NCBI GenBank assembly: GCA_949987565.1
Contig: OX465113.1
Span: forward strand, 10,476,555-10,540,554
Length of the DNA: 64,000 nt
Reading direction: 5' to 3'
Source of the DNA: Luidia sarsii
Lineage: Eukaryota; Echinodermata; Asteroidea; Paxillosida; Luidiidae
The first letter of the stretch is position 1; every line of letters begins with the position of its first letter. The notes beneath the pieces are model-generated. The model saw nothing but the letters and a program-made list of their open reading frames with translations, ran no database searches and had not been told where the DNA came from. Shown one piece after another: positions 21,277 through 31,964 of the stretch. A program made the position numbers and the translations under genes.

Positions 21277-22893
21277 CGGACATTTCTAGAGCGCCAGAAT
21301 CCGTCTGCAAAGACGCTCAAGGCGCTTAACAACATTATACAGAATCAAAGAAAAGACTACATATTATACTAAACTATGATCGGAGAAATAATTATGTTTT
21401 GAGAGAGGATTTGAAATCCGATATGGAGGACATACTAAGGACTTCCTGAGAAAGAATATTCCACAGGGTAGGACCAGCATGGGAGAAAGCCCGCTCACCC
21501 CATAAATTATGGACGTGTGGGACTGCAAGCAGATAAGTATCAGATGATCTGAGACATATATCGGGTTTGTTATACTTTAGTAAACTGCTGTTATATTGCG
21601 GCGCAGCACAAGACAGGGAGTGAAAAACCAGCAACAATATCTTGTACATAATTCGTTCAGCAACAGGCAGCCAATGTAATGAACGTAATATAGGAGTAAT
21701 AATTATGAGATCTACCATGGAGACAAAGTATAAACAATACGAGCTGCAGCATTTTGGAGCTTTTGAAGTAATTTATACAGTAGTGAGTTACAAAAATCTA
21801 GACCAGATGAAATGAGCGCATGAACAAGTTTCTCAGTAGCGGGGCGAGTTAAGTATTTACGTATTAACCCTAGATTGCGTAGTTGGTACCTGACAGATTT
21901 ACAAGTGTTAGATATATGATGAGACATAAACATACTAGAATCGAAGTATACACCAAGATTACGGCAAGCCGCTGATACACCTACAACTGAATTACCAATT
22001 TGAATGCTAGGAACTTGATAAGGCCTTTTCTTCAAGCTGACCAATGTGGACGAAAGTATTACCCGGTTTTGTCCACGGTGCAGCCAAACGCAAAATAAAT
22101 TTAAATAACTCAAATGCTGTGTGGCACTGAAAAATTCTTCCCTGTATGTTTTTTTTTTCATCTTTCCGGGGTTTTTTCGACACTGCTTCTAATACTTTCC
22201 TCAAAACATTCATAATTTATGCTTAAAACTTATTGGTATGCATTAATTTTCTCCCATTGCCCTGAGCCACTTCGAGATGGGGAAGTTGGATTGACTTTTT
22301 GTTATCACCCGTCAACTCCTTTCCCTTCACTTTCCCATCCTTTTCCGAATCATCAAAACATGGACATAAATTTAATCATCATAATGAATAATTCAAATGG
22401 AGAATAATTTTCTTAAAATGTGAAAAGAAGTTCATTTACTGACAGATATCTTTTACCTTTTTTTGAATTTGGATCTTCAAGTAAACCATAGATAATAAAC
22501 CATTATAAGCGAGACGCCCTTTAGGAGCCTCCATAGTTTTTACCCAGAGCGGACTGCCTCAAGTTGCGTGATATATTTTTTTCTACGTATGTTGGGGTTT
22601 GTTATGGTACACTTTTTTTAGGACCAACAATAAAGAAAACTGAAGCTACGAAGCAACTGCCAATTTTGTACCTAGGAAAATAGACCCCAAAAGAGCAACT
22701 TTTTGAATCACACGAGTTTGGCCTACTGGAAGCCTTAGCTTTCCACATTTTCGGTGACGGACAAAGAGCAGGAAACAAACCGGAAGATACGAAGTCTGGG
22801 ATCGTTATACGGAGTTGTTTTTATCGTGCGATGTGAGTTAGAAGGCCAAGCGTCGAAAACGCGTACCGTCGAAAACTAGGGTTCCCATGATAC
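21213..22893. mobile_element. Repeat family R copy 1, split by a retroelement
   Basis: It starts ATATCCTCCTGTTACCGGTT, is interrupted at 21244-22017, resumes at 22018 and ends GTCGAAAACTAGGGTTCCC. A second copy follows head to tail from about 22905, and a third, inverted, is at 39715-40355. The copies share GTATGTTTTTTTTGTTCATC and TCGACACTGCTTCTAA. Confidence 0.55.
21244..22017 (-). pseudogene. 5'-truncated non-LTR retrotransposon (reverse transcriptase C-terminal part)
   Basis: The minus strand encodes the end of a jockey/CR1-superfamily ORF2. Motifs visible are LGVYFDSSM, SGLDFCNSLLY, LQNAAARIV, LRSLHWLPVAERIMYKILL, LWNILSQ and a terminal DFKSSLKT. A frameshift near 21712-21718 separates the two halves. 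The 3' end carries a (TTA)n tail (21244-21274 on plus), typical of L2/CR1-like elements. The catalytic domain and ORF1 are absent, so it is dead on arrival. It interrupts repeat family R between CGACGATAT and AAGG, and uninterrupted copies at about 22931 and 40320 show the empty site. Confidence 0.8.
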
Positions 22894-22904
22894 ATATAAT
22901 TATA

Positions 22905-23286
22905 TCCTCCAGTTACCGGTTTTAATTTCGACGATATAAGGACTTTTCTTCAAGCTGACCAAATGTGGACGAAAGTATCACACTAAAAGAGGTCTCAGTC
23001 ACTTTTTCCACACCACAGACTATTAGAATAATCATAGAGAAGGTTAATCAAGCCTGTCACTTTCGTAAGATTACCCGGTTTTGTTGATGTCCACCGCGCA
23101 CCGCGCAGTAAGCATCGTGACCTATTTTCGATGTTGGTGTTTAGTAAGGTGTCCAAGTGCAGCCAAACGCAAAATAAATTCTTAAAATAACTCAAAATGC
23201 TGTGTGGTACTGTAAAATTCTTCCCTGTATGTTTTTTTTGTTCATCTTTGGGGTTTTTTTTCGACACTGCTTCTAACACTTTCCTC
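22905..23286. mobile_element. Repeat family R copy 2, truncated
   Basis: It begins ATATCCTCCAGTTACCGGTT and runs through AAGCTGACCAAATGTGG to TCTAACACTTTCCTC. It stops at the TACGG tip of the next element. The other copies continue AAAACATTCATAATTTA, which does not reappear at the far side of the inserted element. Confidence 0.6.
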
Positions 23287-24367
23287 TACGGAAGCCCAAT
23301 CGGGCCAGGTTTTTGTATATAACAAATATTTTCTATTGCAAAATAACGCAAAAGCTTTGCGAAATAACTCAATAGCTTTGCGAAATAACGCAAAAGCTTT
23401 GCGAAATAACGCAAAAGCTTTTCGAAATAACGCAATAGATTTGCGAAATAACGCAATAGATTTGCGAAATAACGCAATAGCTTTGCGAAATAACGCAATA
23501 GCTTTGCGAAATAACGCAAAAGCTTTGCGAAATTACGCAACAGTTCTACGGACATAAGGAAGCTATAATCATTACATTGCGCCTTGGGATCATTATAAGC
23601 TTAAGGACCCTAAAACGACGTTTGGCCTATTATGAATTGTCAAGAAGAAAGAACAAATCGTCGATAGTTGATGTTGCCCTTTTCATACTGGAGCAGACGC
23701 AGCAGTTTGGATTTCAGCACGGATATCGTTGGATGCATCAGTCGTGTTTATTGGCTGGATTTCAGATCTCAAGATTAGATGACGCTTTGCTGCTTTCTGT
23801 GCTAGATCCAGGTGGGTGTGAGCAGAGGAAGAAACGACGACTGGGAAGGAGAAAATACCGTTCAAAGGGGCCTAATTTTGTGTGGCATTTGGATTCGTAT
23901 GATAAACTTAAGCCTTATGGCTTGTGTATAAACGGATGAATAGATGGATCCATAGATGGATTTGGCTCAGGGATGAACAGTGAAAAAGCAAACAATAAAG
24001 TCCGTCTTGAATCAAGACTATACGGTGTTCCGCGTGTGCTGAGACAAAACAAGAGCGGGCGCATAAAAACATTGCGTTTTTTCGCAAAGCTATTGCGTTA
24101 TTTCGCAAAGATATTGCGTTATTTCGCAAAGATATTGCGTTATTTCGCAAAGATATTGCGTTATTTCGCAAAGATATTGCGTTATTTCGCAAAGCTATTG
24201 CGTTATTTCGCAAAGCGATTGCGTTATTTTGCAAAGCTATTGCGTTATTTCACAAAGCTTTTGCGTTATTTCGCAAAGCTTTTGCGTTATTTCGCAAAGC
24301 TTTTGCGTTATTTCGCAATAGAAAATATTTTGTATATACAAAAACCTGGCCCGATTGGGCTTCCGTA
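23287..24367. mobile_element. 1.08-kb long-inverted-repeat element with broken integrase-like ORF
   Basis: The left tip TACGGAAGCCCAATCGGGCC recurs inverted at 24348-24367. The arms consist of 21-bp units (AAATAACGCAAAAGCTTTGC; about 10 copies at 23337-23540 and about 12 inverted copies at 24075-24318). Since 21 is a multiple of three, the arms read as seven-residue protein repeats, an artefact. The unique centre holds an integrase-like fragment. The flanks (TTCCTC versus TAAACC) are not a target duplication, so one boundary may have been rearranged. TAYGG tips and 21-bp arms match the element at 18039-19979. Confidence 0.8.
23577..23939 (+). pseudogene. Truncated transposon integrase-like protein (IS3EU-like)
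   Basis: The 120-codon frame starts with a helix-turn-helix-like stretch (ISLRTLKRRL, then LSRRKN). It continues through GYRWMHQSCLLAGFQ, LDPGGCEQRKKRRLGRRKY and GPNFVWHLDSYDKLKPYG, then stops at ING. The WH-D-YDKLKPYG block is the opening of the retroviral-type integrase core seen in a family of eukaryotic DNA transposons, the D being the first catalytic acidic residue. The remaining acidic residues of the DDE core are missing. The name IS3EU is recalled from the transposon literature and has not been checked against a library. Confidence 0.7.
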
Positions 24368-25011
24368 TAAACCCTTTCTGGGTGTCATTTTTTTTTTCGC
24401 GAGGTTTTTGGGTAAAAGCATAACCTTACTGCAGCGTTGCACTGTGTCAACTCTGACTGTGCTCTCTTAGTACATGTACCTTGATGCCTGCATGGGGGAT
24501 GAGGTTCCTCAGCTTTCACCAAAAAATACAGTTATTGTCGGTTCGGTCACCGTAGTGACGGTGCGTTGGCAGGAGTTTCATTCGAAATACAGTGCACGCA
24601 CATGTAGTACACTCTACCAAGCTTGTACATTCCATGTACATAGGACGTACGTCCATTCCATGATCCAATGGGTCGGATACGTTCTTTGGCTCCATGGTTC
24701 ATAACAGCGGCGTAGCCAGGATTTTTTTCATAGGGGGGCGATGGGGGGGGGCGACGGGAGGGGGGCTGCCAAATGTTTTTCAATTTTTTTTCAAGTTTTG
24801 CCTTGTAGACGGTTTTCGGTTTTGATTTTTGCAAAACCGTGGATGTTTAATCACCTTTAATTTGTTTTTGTTTTTTCACATGAGTTAAAAATTAAGGCAT
24901 TAATTTTGTCGACCAAATCTTCATCAAAAAATGCTTTGTGGGATTGTACTCGTCCTCGTGATTTGTGCATGCTGGGAGACCACCGTCCAGTGTGTGTGCA
25001 CTCAGTACGTC

Positions 25012-25994
25012 CGCAATGGACGGAAAACATCGATGTCCACAGATTTCCATCTAATTGACACAGTTTGTAGATGGTCATCATTCATATAATCCTCATGTTG
25101 AAACCTTACGGTCACGGGATGCTGTATTTCTCGAGAAATCTTCACTCTAAAGCCGCGTCCGCACTGGACTAAAAATGGGTAAACTAACTGAGCAAATGGG
25201 TAAATTGATCATTTTAAGTCCAGTGCGGACAGCCCAGGAAGTTTTCCTCCCAGGTAACTTACCCGACTCCAGTGGGTAGTTTAACCGACCAACTTCTGCC
25301 CGGTTAAATTGACCAGGGGTGGATTTCACAAAGCCTTACGATGCATCATATTAACTCTACTTACGATGGATAACCCATCGTAAGTTGTGTTAGGCTGTAT
25401 GGTTTCTGTGCATTGCTCATAGCCATGCGATTGATCGTAAGTTACGATGGGTTTGATGAAATCGACTGCAGGTCAGTTTAACCGAGTCGATAAGTCCAAT
25501 CCGGACACGACGTCTCGGTAAACGACTCGGTAAAAAAACACATCCGGCGCCCCGCACGTTACGTTACTGTATGCAAGACTCGTGCGGGCGCAGGGTGACA
25601 ACGTGTTTGTGTACCTAGAGTACACGCACATGTACATGAGTCGGTTAGTTTTACCCATCGTCTCGGTTAGTTTACCCGAGTCGAAAAGTCCAAGTGCGGA
25701 CGCCGGGAAGATTTACCCATTGGAATGTTACCCACGGGCTCGGTAAAAAATAAGTCCAATGCGGACACTGCTAAAGTCAAACATCGACATCGCGAGTAAT
25801 ACCATAGACATAGGGCAAGGACTATTTCTTACATTAAATGAACGGTGCAAAAACCGTGACGGTTACTTTCTACTTTCTCGAATTACCATTTTGAGGTAAA
25901 ACCTTCGCAGGATTTCTTTTTTTGAATGTTTAATGGTTCAACACAAACCGCGGCAATCGTTTGACCTTTACCAATGTTGTATAGGGCCTTTAAA
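25012..25994. mobile_element. Three-layer nest: MITE-D containing MITE-E containing MITE-F
   Basis: MITE-D (AACATCGATGTCCACAGATT at 25028; right end TTGTATAGGGCCTTTAA) is split after TTCACTC at 25147. The insert, MITE-E (25148-25770), has ends reading CCGCGTCCGCACTGGACTAA and AAGTCCAATGCGGACACTGC. MITE-E is itself interrupted at about 25318-25475 by MITE-F (TTTCACAAAGCCTTACGATG to GATGGGTTTGATGAAATCGA). Confidence 0.75.
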
Positions 25995-26280
25995 ACTAAT
26001 GCACGCTGAGACGGCCGTGTGTATAGTTGAATGCAGTGGCTTCTCCAAACCTGGTGGACAATTACTGTATAGGCCTAATGTGCCAGAGACGAATATGTAG
26101 TGACACCTTACGAAACATTACGAAACTCATCTTTGAAAAATTTAGTTCGTGACAGATATCTCATTGTGCTTTTGTTCTCAGAGCTGTATACAAATAATGT
26201 AAGTTTTTCTACCAGAACATAGAGTAGTGTAGTGAACTTTCTCTTCTCACTGTTTCCTTGTTAACTTCTGTTAACTTCAG

Positions 26281-28896
26281 GGTTACAAGAAATGAGAGCG
26301 ACGGAAGAGGGAAAGCGAGTTCCGAATACGAGGAAGGTGGATGGGGTTTAGTTATCCTAGCTGCCGCCTTTGTGTCAGAGTTTGTCATCTTTGGTAACCT
26401 CAAAGCATTGGGCGTCATTGTTACGCATGTGTCCCAGCACTTTGACACAGAGATATGGCTGACGGGATGGATGGTGTCATTGAGCTTTGCTTCGCAGTGG
26501 TTGTTGGGTAAGTCAGATGACCTGCCTTGCCCTGTCCTTCTCTGCCATGCCTGTCCTTCCCTACACTGTCCTGCCTGACCTGCCTTACCCTTCCCTGCCC
26601 TACCCTTCCCTGTCCTTGCTTGCCCTGCCTTGCCTGCCCTGCCCTACCCTTCCCTGTCCTTGCCGGCCCTACCCTTGTCTGCCCTGCCCTACCCTTCCCT
26701 GCCCTTGCCTGACCTACCCTTGCCTGCCATGACCTACCCTTCTCTGCCCTGCCCTCCCCTGTCCTGCCCTGTTAAGCAGGAGCGGGAATTTCGGCACGTT
26801 AGAGTTGGACGAAAATGGAGTTGACATTGTTTATTTTCAGGGCCACTTGTACCACCGTTGATGCGAGTGTTTGGGCACCGTCCCGTCATGCTCCTGTGTG
26901 CAACCATGGTAACAGCAGGCTACATTGTAGCTGCCTTCGCAAAAACGTTCGCAGTTTGGAGCTTTGCAATCATCGTGCTTTCAGGTAAAAGCATTTGCAT
27001 GTGTAAAAAAAAAACCACAAAAAACATAGGCCTATTGCTTATTGTGCATTTCAACAAACCTTAAGATAGCCTCATCTACTCTAGAGGTGACTACATCTTG
27101 TCAGATTCGTTTTGATCCAGCTAGGATCGAAATGTTGACCCCTTAGAGCTATTTGGGGATGGGGTGTTCAACTTAGTCAGTCAATACATTATAATTTGCA
27201 TTCATTTTTTTTATGTTCCAAGGTCTTGGCTCGGGGTTTTTCATATATCCCCTTCTCTCGCTGTTGGCCACCTACTTCAAGAAGTATTACCCCCTAACCA
27301 GCGTCATTTCCAGTCTGGGTATGTCCCTGGGCACCTTGGTCATGGGCCCTTTGGCTCAGTTGCTGCTTGATACCTACGGGTGGCGAAGTACAATGATGCT
27401 GATGTCTGCCTTGAGTTTTCACCTAGTTCCCGTCGCAGCCGTAGCCTTGCCTTCAGTCGCAAGCCGTAGAAACAGACAAAGTCCATATGAGAGCGTTTCC
27501 CAGGATGGCCAGCCTGACGATCATTCTGCAACGGACGGGCCGTCTGCCAAGGGTCGGTGCTCGCAGTGTTTGGCAGCCTTTGATGTGGCCATCTTCAGGG
27601 ACGTCCATTTTGTCACGGTGACCCTAGCCGGGGGTATCATAGCCTTTGTCTTCGTGGGCTGGGCCGTGTTCGTGGTGCCGCATGGCATCAACCAGGGTCT
27701 GAGCGAAGCGCAGGCCTCCTTCCTCCCTACCGCCTTCGGCCTGGGCAACGCCTGCGGTAAGGTCACGGTGATTCTCCTGGTACAGAGTGGGCTGGTGGGC
27801 AACCGCTGGGTTCTAGTGGCGGGCTCTCTCCTGGCTTCCGTCTCCTTCGGCATGGATCCTTTCCTTGCCTCGTACCACGGTCTGCTACTCACAAGCCTGG
27901 CCATAGGGATTGGTAACGGCTCGTGCACTGCCGCCAAGGTCAACCTATTCCGAGAGATCACCACAACAGACCGTGTGCTTGCCGTCTTCTGCTGGCAGGG
28001 AATTCTGCTTGGAGTCTGTCAGATCGTCGCTGGATTTGCCTCAGGTAAAACATTTCAATCTGCCAAAATAGGAAGGAGGGCGCTACGACTTTACGGACGA
28101 GGACAGCCCATGACAGCAAAGACAACAAAGACAACGACTTAGTGGAAGGTTTGCGGTGACACCATGTATACATTACATGTGTATATGTCTTCTCTTTCAA
28201 GAAGTATGGTCTCCTGACGACGGGCAGAGTACACACTACCCGAAACGTTGATTTTATACCAGCTCTTTTCAGACCCATACTTCTTGAAAGAGAAGACATA
28301 ATATATACAGTACATGGTGTCAGCGAAAACCTTCCACTAAATTCTTATCTAAAGACAACGACAGTGACAATGACAACGGCAGTGACAATAAGTGACAATG
28401 ACGACTCTGATGATTCTGCACTAGACTCTCTACAACTTCATAAACTTGTCAACAGGATGATGGTGACAAGAAGTTGTGGCGGCAACCGTGGCCATGGTGA
28501 GGGTGATGAGGAGTGTGATGGTATTGGTGGGGGTGATGATTGTGGTGACTGAGGATAGCTTTGTTGGTGGTGGTGGTGATCAAACGATAGGTTACAACAG
28601 GATCGTGACACCACCAAAGATAGGTGGTGATGGTGGTGGTGAGGATGATGAAGATGGTTTTAATAATGAATAGTCAGTGTGACCAAGGATGCTACCTCCT
28701 CGTCATCACTACAAGGAAGTTAAGGAACTCTTTCCACCTTTCTTTTACATCCTTAGGGTGGTTCTTCGAAGTGACGGGTAGCTTCATCACCACATTCATC
28801 ATGTTTGCACTCGTACAATTCCTCGCCGTGGTCGTCATGCTCATAGACATTGTCATCGTCCGGTTACAACAGGATCGTGACACCACCAAAGACTGA
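26281..28896 (+). CDS. SLC16-type (monocarboxylate transporter-like) MFS protein, 3' four exons
   Basis: Exons are 26281-26507, 26841-26984, 27223-28044 and 28757-28896 (TGA 28894-28896). All junctions are phase 1 with GT-AG borders, giving about 444 codons. The first exon has EEGGWGLVILAAAFVSEFV, matching the conserved (D/E)GGWGW motif before transmembrane helix 1 of SLC16 transporters. Exon 3 has YFKKYYPLTSVISSLGMSLG and DTYGWRSTM, also typical of the family, then a hydrophilic central loop (about residues 195-230) and the second six-helix half. The last exon encodes a final helix and a short cytoplasmic tail. These are plasma-membrane solute transporters; substrate cannot be told (SLC16 members carry lactate, amino acids, thyroid hormone and others). 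No in-frame ATG precedes the WGL motif, so the start exon lies upstream and was not found. Confidence 0.85.
26519..26775. repeat. Degenerate C/T-rich minisatellite
   Basis: CCTGCCCTACCCTTCC-type units repeat irregularly through intron 1 of the SLC16-like gene. The open frames across it are low-complexity and stop at the repeat edges. Confidence 0.85.
28139..28339. mobile_element. Palindromic element with 65-70 bp arms
   Basis: TAGTGGAAGGTTTGCGGTGA opens the left arm and its diverged complement closes the right arm, with TTCAAGAAGTATGG paired to CCATACTTCTTGAA inside. The loop carries CCTGACGACGGGCAGAG and CCCGAAACGTTG. A related element is at 52340-52555. It lies in the last intron of the SLC16-like gene. 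Confidence 0.75.
28337..28675. repeat. Degenerate GAC/GTG trinucleotide-rich stretch
   Basis: Runs of ACAACGACAGTGACAATGAC and GATGGTGGTGGTGAGGATGA fill most of the last intron of the SLC16-like gene. Three overlapping short ORFs result from the repeat composition. Confidence 0.7.
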
Positions 28897-29936
28897 ACAT
28901 TAACCATACCACGAGAGGATGCTAAATTGATTTTACGGTGGAGGGACAGGCAATGACTAAAGGTATCTTCAACCTTGTATCTCAGCAGATGAACAAGTCG
29001 GCCCTTAGGTATAACTCACTGTTGTATATTTTTTCGATATTGACAATAATATCCTGCTAATTTTGGAAATACATGTATCACACGGATGTTATTGGTTTAA
29101 AACTTACAGTATATGCTTATAAATACTTTCAAGATTAATCGACCAAATAATCATGATCGAAAAAACAACAACACTATTTAAAGAACAAAGAACTCAGCAA
29201 TTAATCCTTGTTTTTAAAACACAGAGTCATCCCCCCAATGATGAAATAATATTATAAGCATATGAATATGTAGTTTTATTAGTTATTTGTAAGTAGCTCT
29301 TTAAAATAAGGTGCTAAATAGTTTTGTATTCTCTAAATTAATAATAATAAAGAACTCGTAACTAGAGCTCTCTCTTAAAATGTTCATTGCCAAAAAAAGG
29401 GGGGGGGTCTTAGAAATATTGACTGTTCATTGTCCCTGTCACCTGCACATGCAGTGCACGCATTGTACATAGGTCATACTCATAATTATTTTCCATTGAA
29501 CGAACGACAGGCAGGCAGATTGAACTTAACTGCATCATGCATGTATGATCCTTAATTGTACCATGGAGGAATATTCCTCCATGATTGTACGGGTGATCAA
29601 TGACATTGACAGCTACCGAGGTACGTATACAGCAGACCAAACTCTGCAACAGGGCCTGGTTCTAGCAGAAACACGTTGAACGCCGATTCTATATTTAATT
29701 ATTTAGCGCCTTCACATGCCACTGCGGCTTGTTCGTTGTAGGGTGTGAGTTGTCGTCAAGTCCTTGCAAGTCCTACTTGCAGGTCACCAACGTGACCTTT
29801 CGGCCTGAAGGTCAAACCAATAAACCTTTTTGACGTTCGCAAACCATCATGGATATATAGATGGAAAACTGGCCGTATTTGCATTTTGCATCGCACAACT
29901 CTATGGCGAAGCACGTAAGTTCATGAATGTTTAAAA

Positions 29937-30120
29937 ACGCAGTGGCTGTTGTTACGGCAGTCGTCCGTGTGGTTCTCTGACTTCACAGTATGTCAGGATG
30001 TTTAGCTCTTGGAACCAGACTATCAGCTAATAGACTGGTTCAACCAGCCTGCAATGCTGATGAAATACAATAAAGTCAGGGAACCACACAGACGACTGCC
30101 GTAACAACAGCCACTGCGTT
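29937..30120. mobile_element. 184-bp MITE, ACGCAGTGGCTG family
   Basis: The inverted tips are ACGCAGTGGCTGTTGTTACG and its complement, with further inner pairing around TCCGTGTGGTTC and ATCAGCTAATAGACTGG. A-rich flanks (GTTTAAAA and TTTAAAAA) may be a target duplication. Confidence 0.75.
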
Positions 30121-31219
30121 TTAAAAAACAATTATAAAAAAACAGAGAGTTCGGAAAGGAAATTCAGTTGATTTCGGGAAAGTGAGTTTAAGAACGTACT
30201 TCAGACACAAGCTCCGTTTCTATATGTGGAAATCATCTTTTAATCTTTGCTAAATGACACGACAAGGAAGTTACAAATACAATAACACAAGTACGTCAAT
30301 TAAAAGCCGGTCTATGGTTTGAGTTACTCGGGTGAGGTTACTGAGTTGCATATGTTATTGTTAGCGATTTGGGTGATCATAACATCGTAGAAAGGACTAA
30401 GAAAAGTAATAATGGTCTCATACGCGCACAAGATTGCAATACAATACACTGACAAAAGAGGAACTCACTCCCTCCGGTTTTGGTCGAGTTTGTGTTAAAA
30501 AAAAAAAAACCGGCACTGCGATTTTACGTGCGATTTCACAGTCGTCTGCAATGATTGGTACCACTTGGTGTCCGTTGGTTTCGCATAGGCACAGCGCACG
30601 GGAATGTCACAGACATTATTGGGTACCTGACTAACTGCGCCACATGCCGCCGCCTCTTTCTCAGTTCCTTAGCGCTTCACTCCCGGCACAAACGCAGTGC
30701 GCTTCCGAGAACGAGGTTGATCGGCCTTTTCAACGTGCTCCAACCAGCCCGTCCCGTTGTATGTAAATTTCTACCCTTCCAAATGCCACTGAAAATGGTG
30801 TAATTTAGGAATATTTTGACCAGATTTAGTATCATTTTGGAGGAGATTATAGAGCGTGGGTTGATTTTGACTTTGGTAGTAAACCGATTTGTAGGTGGGC
30901 CGAAATATGCTTAATTTTTTTTCTGGGCCGGCCTAGTCTAGACTAAATTGGAACTTGCACAGTTGCACTTTGCAGTTACATATAGGGAGGGCGCTATTTA
31001 ACTTCGCAGTGGTAAAACACTTTGAAGTAAATTCAACAGAATTTAGTGTAGAAATAAGAATAATTGCTGAATTTGAACAAAATGTAAAAGGCCTGAGATA
31101 TCCATCCTAGCAATTTGTTACTACTGTCACTGGACCTTTCTCTATAAAAACAGAATTTAGTTCAGACATAAGACTAAGTACTAAGTTAGTAATACTATAG
31201 ACTAAATAGTTGTAATAAT

Positions 31220-31964
31220 TGCCCCCATAACTGTGGGGTTTTACGTCGTCAGCTGCTCTCCCGACCGGAACCCCACAGATAACTGTTTTTTTTTTCCCAT
31301 AGGCTTCTGTGTAACGTTCACTAATGCTGTGGCATAGGGATCAGCAGGTTCAGCATAACTCCTAAAATACTGCTTCATTTGGCCCAAGATTTCTAGCAAA
31401 TGTGGTTTACATACCACGCACCTGTGTGCAACTGTCCATGTGGCGAAAATGTGTCGATTTCAAAAAAACAATGGGCAAAAACCTCCCGCTTCGGTCGCAA
31501 GATTCCAACGGCAGCGCCGTAACTGGCAGTCTGATCCCCTGTACGTCTTCGCAGCTAGCCGCTATACCGTACTACGGGGGACCAGACTGCCAGTTGATCT
31601 TGCGACCGAACCGGGAGGTTTTTGCCCATTTTTGTTTGGAAATCGACACATTTTCGCCACATGGACAGTTGCACACAGGTGCGTGGTATGTAAACCACAT
31701 TTGCTAGAAATCTTGGGCCAAATGAAGCAGTATTTTAGGAGTTATGCTGAACCTGCTGATCCCTATGCCACAGCACTAGTGAACGTTACACAGAAGCCTA
31801 TGGGAAAAAAGCATAGTTATCTGTGGGGTTCCGGTCGGGAGAGCAGCGGACGACGTAGCACTAGTGAACGTTACACAGAAGCCTATGGGAAAAAAGCATA
31901 GTTATCTGTGGGGTTCCGGTCAGGAGAGCAGCGGACGACGTAGAACCCCACAGTTCTGGGGGTA
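31220..31964. mobile_element. Foldback element, copy 2, with 9-bp flanking repeat
   Basis: It begins TGCCCCCATAACTGTGGGGT and ends CAGTTCTGGGGGTA. The flanks TGTAATAAT (31211-31219) and GGTAATAAT (31965-31973) match at 8 of 9 bases. The right arm has a tandem duplication of about 78 bp, visible as two copies of GAACGTTACACAGAAGCCTA (about 31783 and 31865). It shares ACTGGCAGTCTG and the GAAATCGACACA or GAAAATCGACACA block with copy 1. Confidence 0.75.

Larger units (their letters stand above)
13404..26280. other. 12.9 kb repeat-filled interval without a recognised host gene
   Basis: Between the DNAJC21 start and the transporter gene I find no exon-like sequence with recognisable protein similarity, apart from transposon fragments. 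The longest open frames come from tandem repeats. The DNAJC21 promoter must lie at its left edge (about 13404-13700), but no convincing core element is visible. Individual repeats are listed separately. Parts of 15000-16550 and 19100-21200 hold only AT-rich or degenerate sequence. Confidence 0.7.

Noticed and set aside
23973..24470. 165-codon frame with LRYFAKL repeats
   Set aside because: It is the 21-bp minisatellite arm of the inverted-repeat element read in frame; the seven-residue periodicity follows from the DNA period.
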